Virus record (IMG/VR): IMGVR_UViG_3300025411_000011
Location: 1 to 64,000 of that record
Source of the DNA: a virus
DNA length: 64,000 bases
Strand: one strand, 5' to 3'
The translations under genes were made by a program, and so were the position numbers. The notes beneath the pieces were generated by a model that worked only from the letters and a program-made list of their open reading frames with translations, was not told the origin of the DNA and made no database searches. Shown piece by piece: positions 1 through 7,300 of this stretch; position 1 is the stretch's first letter, and each line of letters begins with the position of its first letter.

Positions 1-2
1 TC

Positions 3-209
3 AAATGGAACCGTAGCCGTCTGACAGAGCGTACTAAGGCTCAACTCCGTGTGGGCGACAATGTAGAGTTCACGTCCAGCAAGACTGGTAGACTCACCCG
101 CGGTTTTGTAACCAAAGTGGCCATCAAATACGTCACAGTCAACACGGGCATGGGCTTGTGGCGTGTGCCAGCCAATATGCTAGCACTGGTTGACAAAGAG
201 CTGGCTTAA
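3..209 (+). CDS. C-terminal part of a hypothetical protein (5' truncated by window edge)
   Basis: An open frame enters from the left edge and ends at the TAA at 207-209, giving 68 residues. The text VGDNVEF ... GFVTKVAIKYVTVNT ... WRVPANML looks like a small SH3/KOW-like beta barrel, as found at the C-terminus of several phage proteins, including some annotated SprT-like. That resemblance is by eye only and the N-terminal catalytic part, if any, lies outside the window. It is followed 40 nt later by the next rightward gene. Coding is supported by the clean frame and its match in strand and composition to the following genes. Confidence 0.6.
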   Translation, partial: KWNRSRLTERTKAQLRVGDNVEFTSSKTGRLTRGFVTKVAIKYVTVNTGMGLWRVPANMLALVDKELA

Positions 210-212
210 CTG

Positions 213-248
213 TATAATAACTACTTCAACAACACAATAGGAGCGAAC
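213..248 (+). promoter_or_regulatory. Promoter -10 and leader with SD for the 250 gene
   Basis: TATAAT at 213-218 is followed by a short leader ending in AGGAGCGAAC (239-248) just before the ATG at 250. The same arrangement (TATAAT, TTCAACA, GGAGCGA, ATGGTA) recurs at 609-639 before the next gene, so this is a repeated early-type promoter/leader unit. No convincing -35 is visible. Confidence 0.55.
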
Positions 249-249
249 T

Positions 250-570
250 ATGGTAAAAGCAGAACAGATTCAAGCAGGTCTTGTCCTAGCCCACTTGGCA
301 GGTGTAGAGATGTACCAAAAGATTGGCGAGCGTGATGCATGCGGTTTTGGCTGGGTTGAGGTCTATGTGGATCGTACTAACTCCGCACAGGCCAAGGAGC
401 TGATCAAGGCAGGCTTCCGCAAGGACTACAAACCCAAGTGCTTGAGTTTTTGGGATCCAGCAAAGATTCCTACACAGAGCATTTCAGTCAAAGAAGCAGG
501 TGCAGAGGCATTAGCAACCTATCTGCAGAGCTTGGGTCTAAAGGCCTACGCAGGCAGTAGATTAGATTAA
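250..570 (+). CDS. Hypothetical small phage protein
   Basis: A 106-aa protein starting at an ATG placed 7 nt after the AGGAG core of its ribosome site. I do not recognise the family. It has a compact mixed composition, with the motif ACGFGWVEVYVDR near residues 30-43 and a basic patch (AGFRKDYKPK), and no membrane segment or signal peptide. It is the first of two rightward genes that each have their own near-identical promoter and leader, which suggests early expression. Codon use is GC-richer than the leftward genes further right. Confidence 0.65.
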   Translation: MVKAEQIQAGLVLAHLAGVEMYQKIGERDACGFGWVEVYVDRTNSAQAKELIKAGFRKDYKPKCLSFWDPAKIPTQSISVKEAGAEALATYLQSLGLKAYAGSRLD

Positions 571-608
571 GTACATCAAAGGGCCTTGCACAACAGGGCC
601 CTTGAGTG

Positions 609-639
609 TATAATTAATTTTTCAACACCAAAGGAGCGA
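609..639 (+). promoter_or_regulatory. Promoter -10 and leader with SD for the ATPase gene
   Basis: TATAAT at 609-614 with leader TTCAACACCA and AAGGAGCGA at 631-639, directly before the ATG at 642. It duplicates the unit at 213-248, including the GGAGCGA ribosome site. Confidence 0.55.
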
Positions 640-641
640 CA

Positions 642-1535
642 ATGGTACATGTAGTTAAAACAAGCAAGATGATGATGGCCCTACAGAAACAACCCAAAGG
701 CACTATTGCCAGCCTAGAACAAGAGGCAGTTAAGAAAGATATTTCGAATGAAACAGACGAAGAGATCCTAGATCGCCTGCGTACTCGTTTTGGCATCTTA
801 GATGACATGACTCGTGCAGTCAAGCGGGGCGACGTTCGTGCTATGATTGTGACAGGCCCTCCAGGTGTAGGCAAGAGCTTTGGAGTTGAAAAGGTCCTCA
901 GCAAGCATGATGTCATGGCTGATATTGCACAAGACAGCAAGCTGAAGAAGTATGAGATTGTCAAAGGTGCCATGAGTGCTATTGGACTCTACAGCAAGCT
1001 CTACAACTACTCAGACAAGAAGTGTATTCTAGTGTTTGATGACTGTGACTCAGTCTTGTTAGATGACTTGAGCTTGAACATTCTAAAGGCCGCGTTGGAT
1101 ACCAGCAAGCGTCGTATGATCCACTGGAATACTGACAGCAGGCTCCTGCGTAGTGAAGGTGTGCCCAACAGCTTTGAATTCAAAGGCGGTGCTATTTTTA
1201 TTACCAACATCAAGTTCGATCACGTGAAGAGCAAGAAGCTACAGGATCACTTGGAAGCATTGGAGTCACGTTGCCACTACTTGGACTTGACTATTGATAC
1301 AGAGCGTGAGAAGGTACTCAGAATCAAGCAGGTGGTCACTGAGCATGGCATGTTAGACAGCTATGACTTATCGGATGAAGCCAAGCTGGATGTAGTCAAC
1401 TTCGTAGACGAGTACAAGGCTCGTATGCGTGAGCTGAGCCTGCGTACAGTACTTAAGGTAGCAGACTTGCGTGTTAGCTTTCCAGACACATGGCGGGCAG
1501 TAGCAGAGGTTACATGTATGCGTGGTAGCCGCTAA
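642..1535 (+). CDS. AAA-type P-loop ATPase
   Basis: A 297-aa protein with a clear Walker A, GPPGVGKS at about residues 72-79, and a Walker B, ILVFDD at about 129-134. These are followed by a segment (FKGGAIFITNI) like the sensor-1 strand of AAA proteins. The C-terminal third is charged and helical. The fold fits ATPases found in many T4-like phages near early genes; the substrate is unknown. The start is supported by the GGAGCGA site 3 nt before the ATG. It is not obviously the gp44 clamp loader, since the clamp-loader SRC motif was not found. It is the last gene before a structured RNA and terminator. Confidence 0.7.
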   Translation: MVHVVKTSKMMMALQKQPKGTIASLEQEAVKKDISNETDEEILDRLRTRFGILDDMTRAVKRGDVRAMIVTGPPGVGKSFGVEKVLSKHDVMADIAQDSKLKKYEIVKGAMSAIGLYSKLYNYSDKKCILVFDDCDSVLLDDLSLNILKAALDTSKRRMIHWNTDSRLLRSEGVPNSFEFKGGAIFITNIKFDHVKSKKLQDHLEALESRCHYLDLTIDTEREKVLRIKQVVTEHGMLDSYDLSDEAKLDVVNFVDEYKARMRELSLRTVLKVADLRVSFPDTWRAVAEVTCMRGSR

Positions 1536-1550
1536 GGGCTAGCATACAGT

Positions 1551-1681
1551 AAGGCTGGGGCACTACTATACTAGAACAGCCCCAGCAGACAGACGCCTGC
1601 GTGATTCGCTCCCACTAGGCAGTCAGTTGGTCCCCAACATGATAAATCCGATTCGCTCCCGGTCATGTTGGGGATTTTTTT
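1551..1681 (+). ncRNA. Candidate structured 3' RNA with two anti-Shine-Dalgarno loops
   Basis: Downstream of the ATPase gene the + strand can form three consecutive hairpins: 1554-1561 with 1579-1586 (8 bp), 1595-1598 with 1617-1620 (weak, 4 bp), and 1631-1642 with 1663-1674 (12 bp perfect, then a T run). The second and third loops each display the identical 11-mer GATTCGCTCCC (1603-1613 and 1650-1660). Its complement contains GGAGCGAA, which is the ribosome site of the 250 gene (8 nt match) and nearly that of the 642 gene (7 nt). This is the layout of sRNAs that expose anti-SD motifs in loops. Function is inferred; the RNA may be processed from the ATPase transcript. Confidence 0.45.
1631..1681 (+). 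terminator. Rho-independent terminator
   Basis: A perfect 12-bp stem (1631-1642 / 1663-1674) with a 20-nt loop, followed by seven T on the + strand. It ends the rightward early unit; no T run follows on the other strand. Confidence 0.85.
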
Positions 1682-1938
1682 GGCTCAAGGTCGGCGGTGT
1701 GATGAAGAAGAATTTGACCAGGGCGGGGCATATATATACAAAATGATTTATTAACTAGCTAAACTGCATGGGTACCGAAGTATTTTCACCCCTCTAAAAC
1801 TATAAGTACTTCTTTTTAATTTTTCGCGAGCCAAGTTTTTGCCCTGTAAAATACCCCTCGGTCCAGCTCAAGTACTTCACCAAAATTTTTCGCACACAAT
1901 TTTTTTGATCCTGTAAGACCCATTCGGCTATATACACT
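1682..1938. other. Non-coding interval with imperfect direct repeat
   Basis: About 257 nt with no supportable gene. It holds the two-copy repeat listed separately, T-rich tracts and a possible promoter (TTGATC at about 1905-1910, TATATA at 1929-1934) that would place the transcription start at the ATG of the 1939 gene. Confidence 0.5.
1804..1927. repeat. Two-copy imperfect direct repeat, period about 66 bp
   Basis: Copy 1 (1804-1861) and copy 2 (1870-1927) share the same blocks in the same order and near-identical spacing: AAGTACTTC, then ATTTTTCGC 15 nt later in both, then CCTGTAA, then CCC..CGG. The sequence between blocks has diverged. This conservation of blocks suggests protein binding sites or a tandem promoter rather than a recent duplication. 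Confidence 0.6.
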
Positions 1939-2142
1939 ATGGATACACATGTTGTCATTTCCCGAATCATAACCGCTATAATGAGTCTCTTAGACAGTGC
2001 CAATCTGCGTAATCGTGTCTACACGCAACAACAGCGTATAGAACAGTTAGAATTGGCCTTGGAAGATATAGATCGTATTAACACTAATAACGCACATGCT
2101 CAGCACTTGATTGCTGGCATTGTTGCTAGAACTCGCCAATAG
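1939..2142 (+). CDS. Small coiled-coil-like hypothetical protein
   Basis: A 67-aa frame, or 53 aa if the ATG at 1981 is used. Residues 28-50 (QQQRIEQLELALEDIDRI) have a heptad-like pattern typical of a short coiled coil. Neither ATG has a Shine-Dalgarno site. The first ATG lies 4 nt after a TATATA box, so a leaderless message is possible; a second -10-like TATAAT overlaps the second ATG. It ends exactly where the leftward gene at 2143 ends. Function unknown. Confidence 0.45.
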   Translation: MDTHVVISRIITAIMSLLDSANLRNRVYTQQQRIEQLELALEDIDRINTNNAHAQHLIAGIVARTRQ

Positions 2143-3318
2143 TTACATCTGCTTATTACGGCTACCAGTATCTGCCCAATTACCAGCGCCTGAATCAAAT
2201 CCTATAGTTTGTCCAATGTGTTCTTTCTTTGGCTGATTTTGGCTTCTAATTCTAGCCAACTCTGCATCTTCACCTTGGTTTAATCCTGAAGTATATGTGG
2301 CCATAAAGAATGCCAGTCCCGCTGGACTTGTTGCTATCGTCCACAACTGTTCTAAATCACTGGCTATACTGGCTCCCCATTTGACCATGGGTAAATTGGC
2401 ATATTCACCAGCTTTTTGCAATACTGTAATAGCGGCAGAGGGCAGTTGTCCCTTGGCAGCTTCTACAGCCAAACGACTTATTGTAGGACCAAACTGACTC
2501 CAGTCGAATCCCAAACCTTCCACAATTGACTGCATGTCTGCATGTTCGTCCAGCTCATGAGCATCAAACACTATGACATCATCGCCATTGACATCTTCAT
2601 GGTGTACTAGCTGTATTTGATCCGATCCATCTTCCACTTCACTAATACCCCATCCCATGCGATCCAGTGTGTGTTCTATGGCCTGTTGCACATGATCACT
2701 GCCTTGATACCACATGCGAGCCAGCTTTTTAAACTGATCGTAATCGTCATCTCCGGGTGTTACAGCAAATTCTTGTAGACTTTCACAGTGCCATTTACGT
2801 AGACTCTTGTTTATACGACTGTTGGGATCATGAGCTGTTTTACCACTGGTATTGTGCTTTTTCATACCCGTCATACGAGCACAGAAACTGGCACGTCGTT
2901 TGGCATCTTTTGAACCTTTCTTTAATTTACTGGGCTTGGTAGTTACAGCAGTTTGTAACTTTGATCCAGGATGCTCCGCACGATAGCTGGCAACACCTTT
3001 CTTGTTAAGGCCGCCATTTTTGTTCTTGCCTGAGCTCTTTTGCCATGCGGCTGTTTCCATTATACGTTGATCCTGTGCTCGTTCTGCACCCATGCCCATG
3101 TCTTGATTGTCAACATAGTTTTCTTCTGTGGGCACACAGTTGGGCACAGTGGCACCACCTTTCTTTTTGGTACCCACAGGATGATAGCCCTTCCAGCAGG
3201 GGTTGTTGCTACGTAGGCTCTTCCGCTTTTCAGCTAGGGTGCGGGCTTGTTCTTCTATGGTCCATATACGGTACAAGAAGTCTTCCATTATGATTGAATC
3301 TAGGCTTTTTTTCGTCAT
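2143..3318 (-). CDS. Hypothetical phage protein with basic RASFCARMTGM region
   Basis: 391 aa. The N-terminal half has the motif CWKGYHPVGTKKKGG...VPNCVP (from about residue 41) and a strongly basic stretch (NKKGVASYRAEHPGSK ... KRRASFCARMTGM) that recurs in T4-like phages of aquatic bacteria as a conserved domain of unknown function. The C-terminal half is acidic and helical, with an AFFMATYTSG segment near the end. A virion or DNA-associated role is possible but unproven. Start: the ATG at 3318 lies 4 nt after a late-type box AATAAATA and lacks a ribosome site; ATG at 3288 is an alternative. The gene is convergent with the small gene at 1939. Confidence 0.65.
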   Translation of the reverse strand: MTKKSLDSIIMEDFLYRIWTIEEQARTLAEKRKSLRSNNPCWKGYHPVGTKKKGGATVPNCVPTEENYVDNQDMGMGAERAQDQRIMETAAWQKSSGKNKNGGLNKKGVASYRAEHPGSKLQTAVTTKPSKLKKGSKDAKRRASFCARMTGMKKHNTSGKTAHDPNSRINKSLRKWHCESLQEFAVTPGDDDYDQFKKLARMWYQGSDHVQQAIEHTLDRMGWGISEVEDGSDQIQLVHHEDVNGDDVIVFDAHELDEHADMQSIVEGLGFDWSQFGPTISRLAVEAAKGQLPSAAITVLQKAGEYANLPMVKWGASIASDLEQLWTIATSPAGLAFFMATYTSGLNQGEDAELARIRSQNQPKKEHIGQTIGFDSGAGNWADTGSRNKQM

Positions 3319-3322
3319 ACTG

Positions 3323-3330
3323 TATTTATT
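3323..3330 (-). promoter_or_regulatory. T4-type late promoter box, leaderless position
   Basis: AATAAATA on the minus strand, four bases (CAGT) before the ATG at 3318. No Shine-Dalgarno site lies between them. Confidence 0.5.
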
Positions 3331-3458
3331 CGTCCAGGGCTACAGCTAGCAGAACTTGCGTTGTCCGCTACGCTTCGCGTAGGCTACTGGAAATTTTTCC
3401 GCTTTCAGCTTCGCCGATAAAATTTTCTGCCGGGCCTGATGGCCTGCTAAATATCTGC
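3331..3458. other. Divergent intergenic interval with small hairpin
   Basis: About 128 nt between divergent genes. It contains the short inverted repeat CTACGC/GCGTAG (3368-3373 / 3377-3382) with a 3-nt loop and the palindrome GGCC-TGAT-GGCC. The rightward frame is open through this interval, but it carries no family similarity and the protein family motif starts later, so I treat it as non-coding. Confidence 0.4.
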
Positions 3459-4058
3459 ATGATACACAACTTATTCCCCATTCCCCTATACATGAGCCGT
3501 GCCAGCGATCCTGCCAGTTTGGCCCAGGAACTTGAGCAAGCACAGAATCGAATCACATGGGCTGATTCCGGTGAGCTGGATGATCAACATCCTATCACTA
3601 CTGTTACCTACTTTGATGACGTTATAGCATCAGCTCAACTGGACTTGTTTGCGGCTGAACTTGAATATCATCTAGCTGAATACTGTCGTGAGCTAGATTT
3701 CACTGTGATTGCTCATGATCGTGCCAGTTGGCTAGCTGAGTACAATAGGAATGATTTCAGTGCCAGTCATGATCATGGAACTGCTGACATTGCCGGAGTC
3801 TACTACTATCAAACCACCGGGGATGATGGCAATATCTACTTTGAACGCCCTGGACAAGAACATACCAGTTTGGCTTTTACAGATCTGGGTGATCGTTTTG
3901 AAATGCGTCCTGTTGAAGGTATGATTTTACTGTTTCCTGGATGGCTACGTCATGGCGTTACCAAAAACACAACAGACGACACACGCAAGGTCATCAGCTT
4001 TAACATTTGGTTTGACCGTACTGCGTGGATCAAACAGCAACTAGGTCCAGGTAAGTAA
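3459..4058 (+). CDS. Putative 2OG-Fe(II) oxygenase (HxH type)
   Basis: 199 aa. The family opening (IHNLFPIPLY) begins right at this ATG, which is why I chose it over the upstream open frame. Candidate metal ligands are H104-D-H106 followed by the strand AGVYYYQ, then H165 in FPGWLRHGV, with R176 as a candidate 2-oxoglutarate contact. This layout matches the phage-rich putative 2OG-Fe(II) oxygenase family related to PKHD-type hydroxylases. Such enzymes hydroxylate proteins, nucleic acids or small molecules; the substrate here is unknown. No strong ribosome site is seen. Its 3' end overlaps the leftward small gene by 18 nt. Confidence 0.75.
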   Translation: MIHNLFPIPLYMSRASDPASLAQELEQAQNRITWADSGELDDQHPITTVTYFDDVIASAQLDLFAAELEYHLAEYCRELDFTVIAHDRASWLAEYNRNDFSASHDHGTADIAGVYYYQTTGDDGNIYFERPGQEHTSLAFTDLGDRFEMRPVEGMILLFPGWLRHGVTKNTTDDTRKVISFNIWFDRTAWIKQQLGPGK

Positions 4059-4295
4059 AAACAGTGTACGATGTTTGTCGTACTTGAAGGCCACTCCCAC
4101 GTGGTAACACTCCTGTGCCCAGTGCCATGCCCAACGCTGATACTTGGGACCTGTGTAGTTTAACAGCCAGTGTTCTATACTGGTTACACCCGTAATCCAA
4201 TCTAATTGCTGGCCATGAGTACCTGGCCATTGAATATCAGCTATGAATTCAAAGTTGTGCTGGTCTGGGAAGTAATCCCTGGGGTTAGCATACAT
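4041..4295 (-). CDS. Small hypothetical protein rich in aromatic residues
   Basis: 84 aa from the ATG at 4295; an in-frame ATG at 4316 would add 7 residues but overlaps the terminator arm. The chosen start is 5 nt downstream of a TAAATA late-type core (4301-4306). The protein is aromatic-rich with a Trp/Tyr/His cluster (YQRWAWHWAQECYH), which looks like a folded small domain rather than chance. No recognised family. The gene sits directly behind the terminator of the 1802-aa fibre gene, and its end overlaps the 2OG oxygenase gene. Confidence 0.5.
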   Translation of the reverse strand: MYANPRDYFPDQHNFEFIADIQWPGTHGQQLDWITGVTSIEHWLLNYTGPKYQRWAWHWAQECYHVGVAFKYDKHRTLFLLTWT

Positions 4296-4300
4296 ACAAA

Positions 4301-4306
4301 TATTTA
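4301..4306 (-). promoter_or_regulatory. Late promoter core before the 4295 gene
   Basis: TAAATA on the minus strand, five bases before the ATG at 4295 and 12 nt after a terminator stem. Confidence 0.4.
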
Positions 4307-4317
4307 CACCAGCCATA

Positions 4318-4345
4318 AAAAAAGCACCACGAATGGTGCTTTTTT
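4318..4345. terminator. Bidirectional terminator
   Basis: AAAAAAGCACCA / TGGTGCTTTTTT, 12-bp stem with a CGAA loop. It ends the leftward fibre operon (last gene 4352-9760) and could also stop rightward transcription from the oxygenase gene. Confidence 0.85.
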
Positions 4346-4351
4346 ATCATA

Positions 4352-7300
4352 TTAGGCTTGAGCTTCGCCCCAACGTAGAACCAAGTTGGTTGAAATTGGA
4401 GCACCCTGTGTAATATAAGCATTAATAAACAAAGTATCACACCCGTTGGGATATGTACCACGTCCACCAATTGGAGTATTGGTAAGTTCTTTCAAGTTAC
4501 TCAAATCCAATGCGTCCTTGTTGGCTGGTGAGTTAATGTAGGAAAACACAGTTTCGCCAGGCAGTGCGTATGTACCGCGACTGCACTGAACTGTTGTACC
4601 AGTACCACCGTATAAAATAACCGGAGCCAACAATGCTTGGTTAATAGTAATACCATAGTAAATTGCTGTGGTTGCTGTGGTTGTATTTTGGCTTACGTTG
4701 ACATAGTATGTACCTGCACCGCCTGTACCTGATCCGTTGGCAATAATATATGTGTTAGCACTGACACTACCACCTGCCAACAAACTACCCACTGTAACCA
4801 CACCGCTTGGAGTACCTGTTACTGTCATGATAACTGCGGTACCTGTCACAGTCACGTTACCAATGGTCTGTGTAACTGATACACCCCAAGTTCCAACTCC
4901 AGAACCTGTACCAGTAATGTTGTTGGTAATGTAAGTACCTGAACCCAAGCTAGTACCAGTCAACAACATACCTATTGTAACAGTACCTGAACCCACTGCG
5001 GTAATAGTCATAACGTTACCGGCAAAGTTGGCAGTAAAACTACAGGTTGTTGTGTTAGATATAGTGGCAGTAATACCAGCAGAAGTTGTTACTAGACTGG
5101 AAACTTTGGTCAAACCATACAGTGATGCAGTACTGGTTGGGAAATAAACGTCGTCACCCACTTGTACTGTTGTACTGGTTGGATTACCAATCAAAGGTAT
5201 AGCACTAGTGCCAGCCGGAACATATATTGGACATACTAGATAGTTGTTGACAGCATTACTGAAAATAATACTGGTACCAGATGCCACTTGACTGAAACTT
5301 GGCTGTCCAGTTGGGTTAACTGCTGAATTTAAACTGTTAAAGCTGACGTTGGTCAAAGCAGGGAAGTTGCTAGGATTAATAACACCCTCAACCACAATGG
5401 CCGCGTTAGTACCACCTGAACCAGATGATGATTCCAGCTGTTGTAGCAAGAAACTAGCACGGTTAATGAGTTCACGTGCTCCAAGATCGCCTGACAAGGC
5501 ATTACTTACACTGGGTGCTAGACGAATAGCAAACGCTGTAGTCTTCTTAGTTGTAAGCGGAACGTTGGTAACCTGATAGTTGAAAATGTATGAACGGTCT
5601 GCATCAAATCCGCCGTCTTCAATAAATGCCGCGCCCCAGTGACTGACAATAGGACTGGCACAACCATTAACCAATACTACACCAGTTTGTACTGCATGAC
5701 TTGCGGCTGCACCTGCTGTAAATGTTCTATAACCACCACTTGCCCATGGCACTATAGTAACTGCTCGAGTTAATCCTGTCAACGCATTAATGGTCAACGA
5801 TGTAACAGTGCCAGTGGCCGCGGCGTTAACTTGAGTCATCACAGTTACGCCCACATTGGCTAGGCTAGTGGCCAGGGTGATAGTAGCACCATCTATAACT
5901 GTGTTTACATAGTAAGTAGTGTTGACTTGTATGTTACCTAAGTTGTTGGTGTTGCTGTTGTAACTCATAAACACAATAGGTTGTCCTACAGCCATATTAG
6001 TAGTTGAACCAACTGTTACAGTATTACCCGTTGCACTGGTAGCTGTGGCTTGTGTATTAATTTTACCTTTATAAGTTATCAATTCATTGTCAATATAAAT
6101 TGTACAGGCTGTTAGTGTTGGCAGTGGGAAATATGTAGAATCAAATACAGTTACAGTTGTATCGCTAACACCCAGTGGACTTGATCCAACAATAAAACTA
6201 CGGGCGCCTTCATTTTGCACTTCATAACGTACCGGCATGTTACCTGCTCGCATCCAAGCTTCGTTGTTTAAGTTGTTGTTACGCAAACGATGTACAGTTA
6301 CATATTTGCCCTCGGGACCACGCATCATCCAGTCAATAAATCCAGCACCATACCATGTCCATTGCATGGCCACCATTTGCATTTTAGTTGGAATAATTTG
6401 ATAACCACTTGGGTTGTATATGCTGTTGGATCCGTCCATACGGTCCACGTTCCACTGATTTTGTGGAATAATACGATCTACAGTTTTTGTACCTTTAATA
6501 CCCTGTGCATTACTGTATCCACGCCATTGAGGGTTAATATACATTAAAGTATCGCTAACAACTTGAATAACGGTATGACTCATACCACGTATAACAATTT
6601 TGTCGCCTACAAACAACTGACTTGTAAAACGTGTGTTAACTCCAATAACTTGTCCTGAACCAATCACAACAGAAAAAGTACCTGCTAACTGGAATGTGCT
6701 AGAACGTTTGACCACGCTGACCACTTGGCCATCATACTGGAAAAATACTCCATTTTGTTCGTCGTATGTGCCTGAACGCACTACTGCACCATACCAGTTG
6801 TTTAAACTTAATAAACAAGGATCGCCAATTGCGGCACCAATTAATCCAGTAGGTGCACCTAACGTTTGATTAGCTAACACTTGTAATGTACGTTCGTCGA
6901 TAATGTTGACTACAGTATATGTACCATTGTATCCTGTTGTTATAATACCACTAAGTGTTACACTAGTACCTTGCTGACAACCGTGATCTACGTCGTCGGT
7001 TGTGATAGTTAATACTGGAGTTAATATAGCCGTGGCAGTCAGAGACCCCGATTGGGTAACAGATGTAATTGCTGTTCCTGCCATGGCGTTTGCATAAGAA
7101 CTGGCTAGTGTAATACTAGTTCCAGTACCGCCAACTGCAATATAGTATGTACCGGCTGTTAATCCCACTGCACCATTTAATGATACGTTTGATATTATTA
7201 ATGCCTGTCCTTGTACATAGGTACCGCTAGTAATTACAACAGATCCGTTAGTATTAGCCACAGTGATTGACAACCCTGTAGCATAATTTTGACCTGTAGC

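Noticed and set aside
614-1213. Leftward frames under the ATPase gene
   Set aside because: The rightward frame has Walker A and B motifs and a promoter with ribosome site; the antisense frames have neither.
1554-1586. tRNA or part of one
   Set aside because: The 8-bp stem with a 17-nt loop has no cloverleaf, anticodon arm or T-arm around it. No tRNA was found by eye elsewhere, though a covariance scan would be decisive.
1800-2003. Leftward 67-aa frame
   Set aside because: It runs through the direct repeat and T-rich non-coding interval and has no ribosome site or family-like pattern.
3294-3458. Longer N-terminus for the first 2OG oxygenase
   Set aside because: The family motif starts at 3459. 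The upstream text is not family-like and overlaps the divergent gene and its late promoter.
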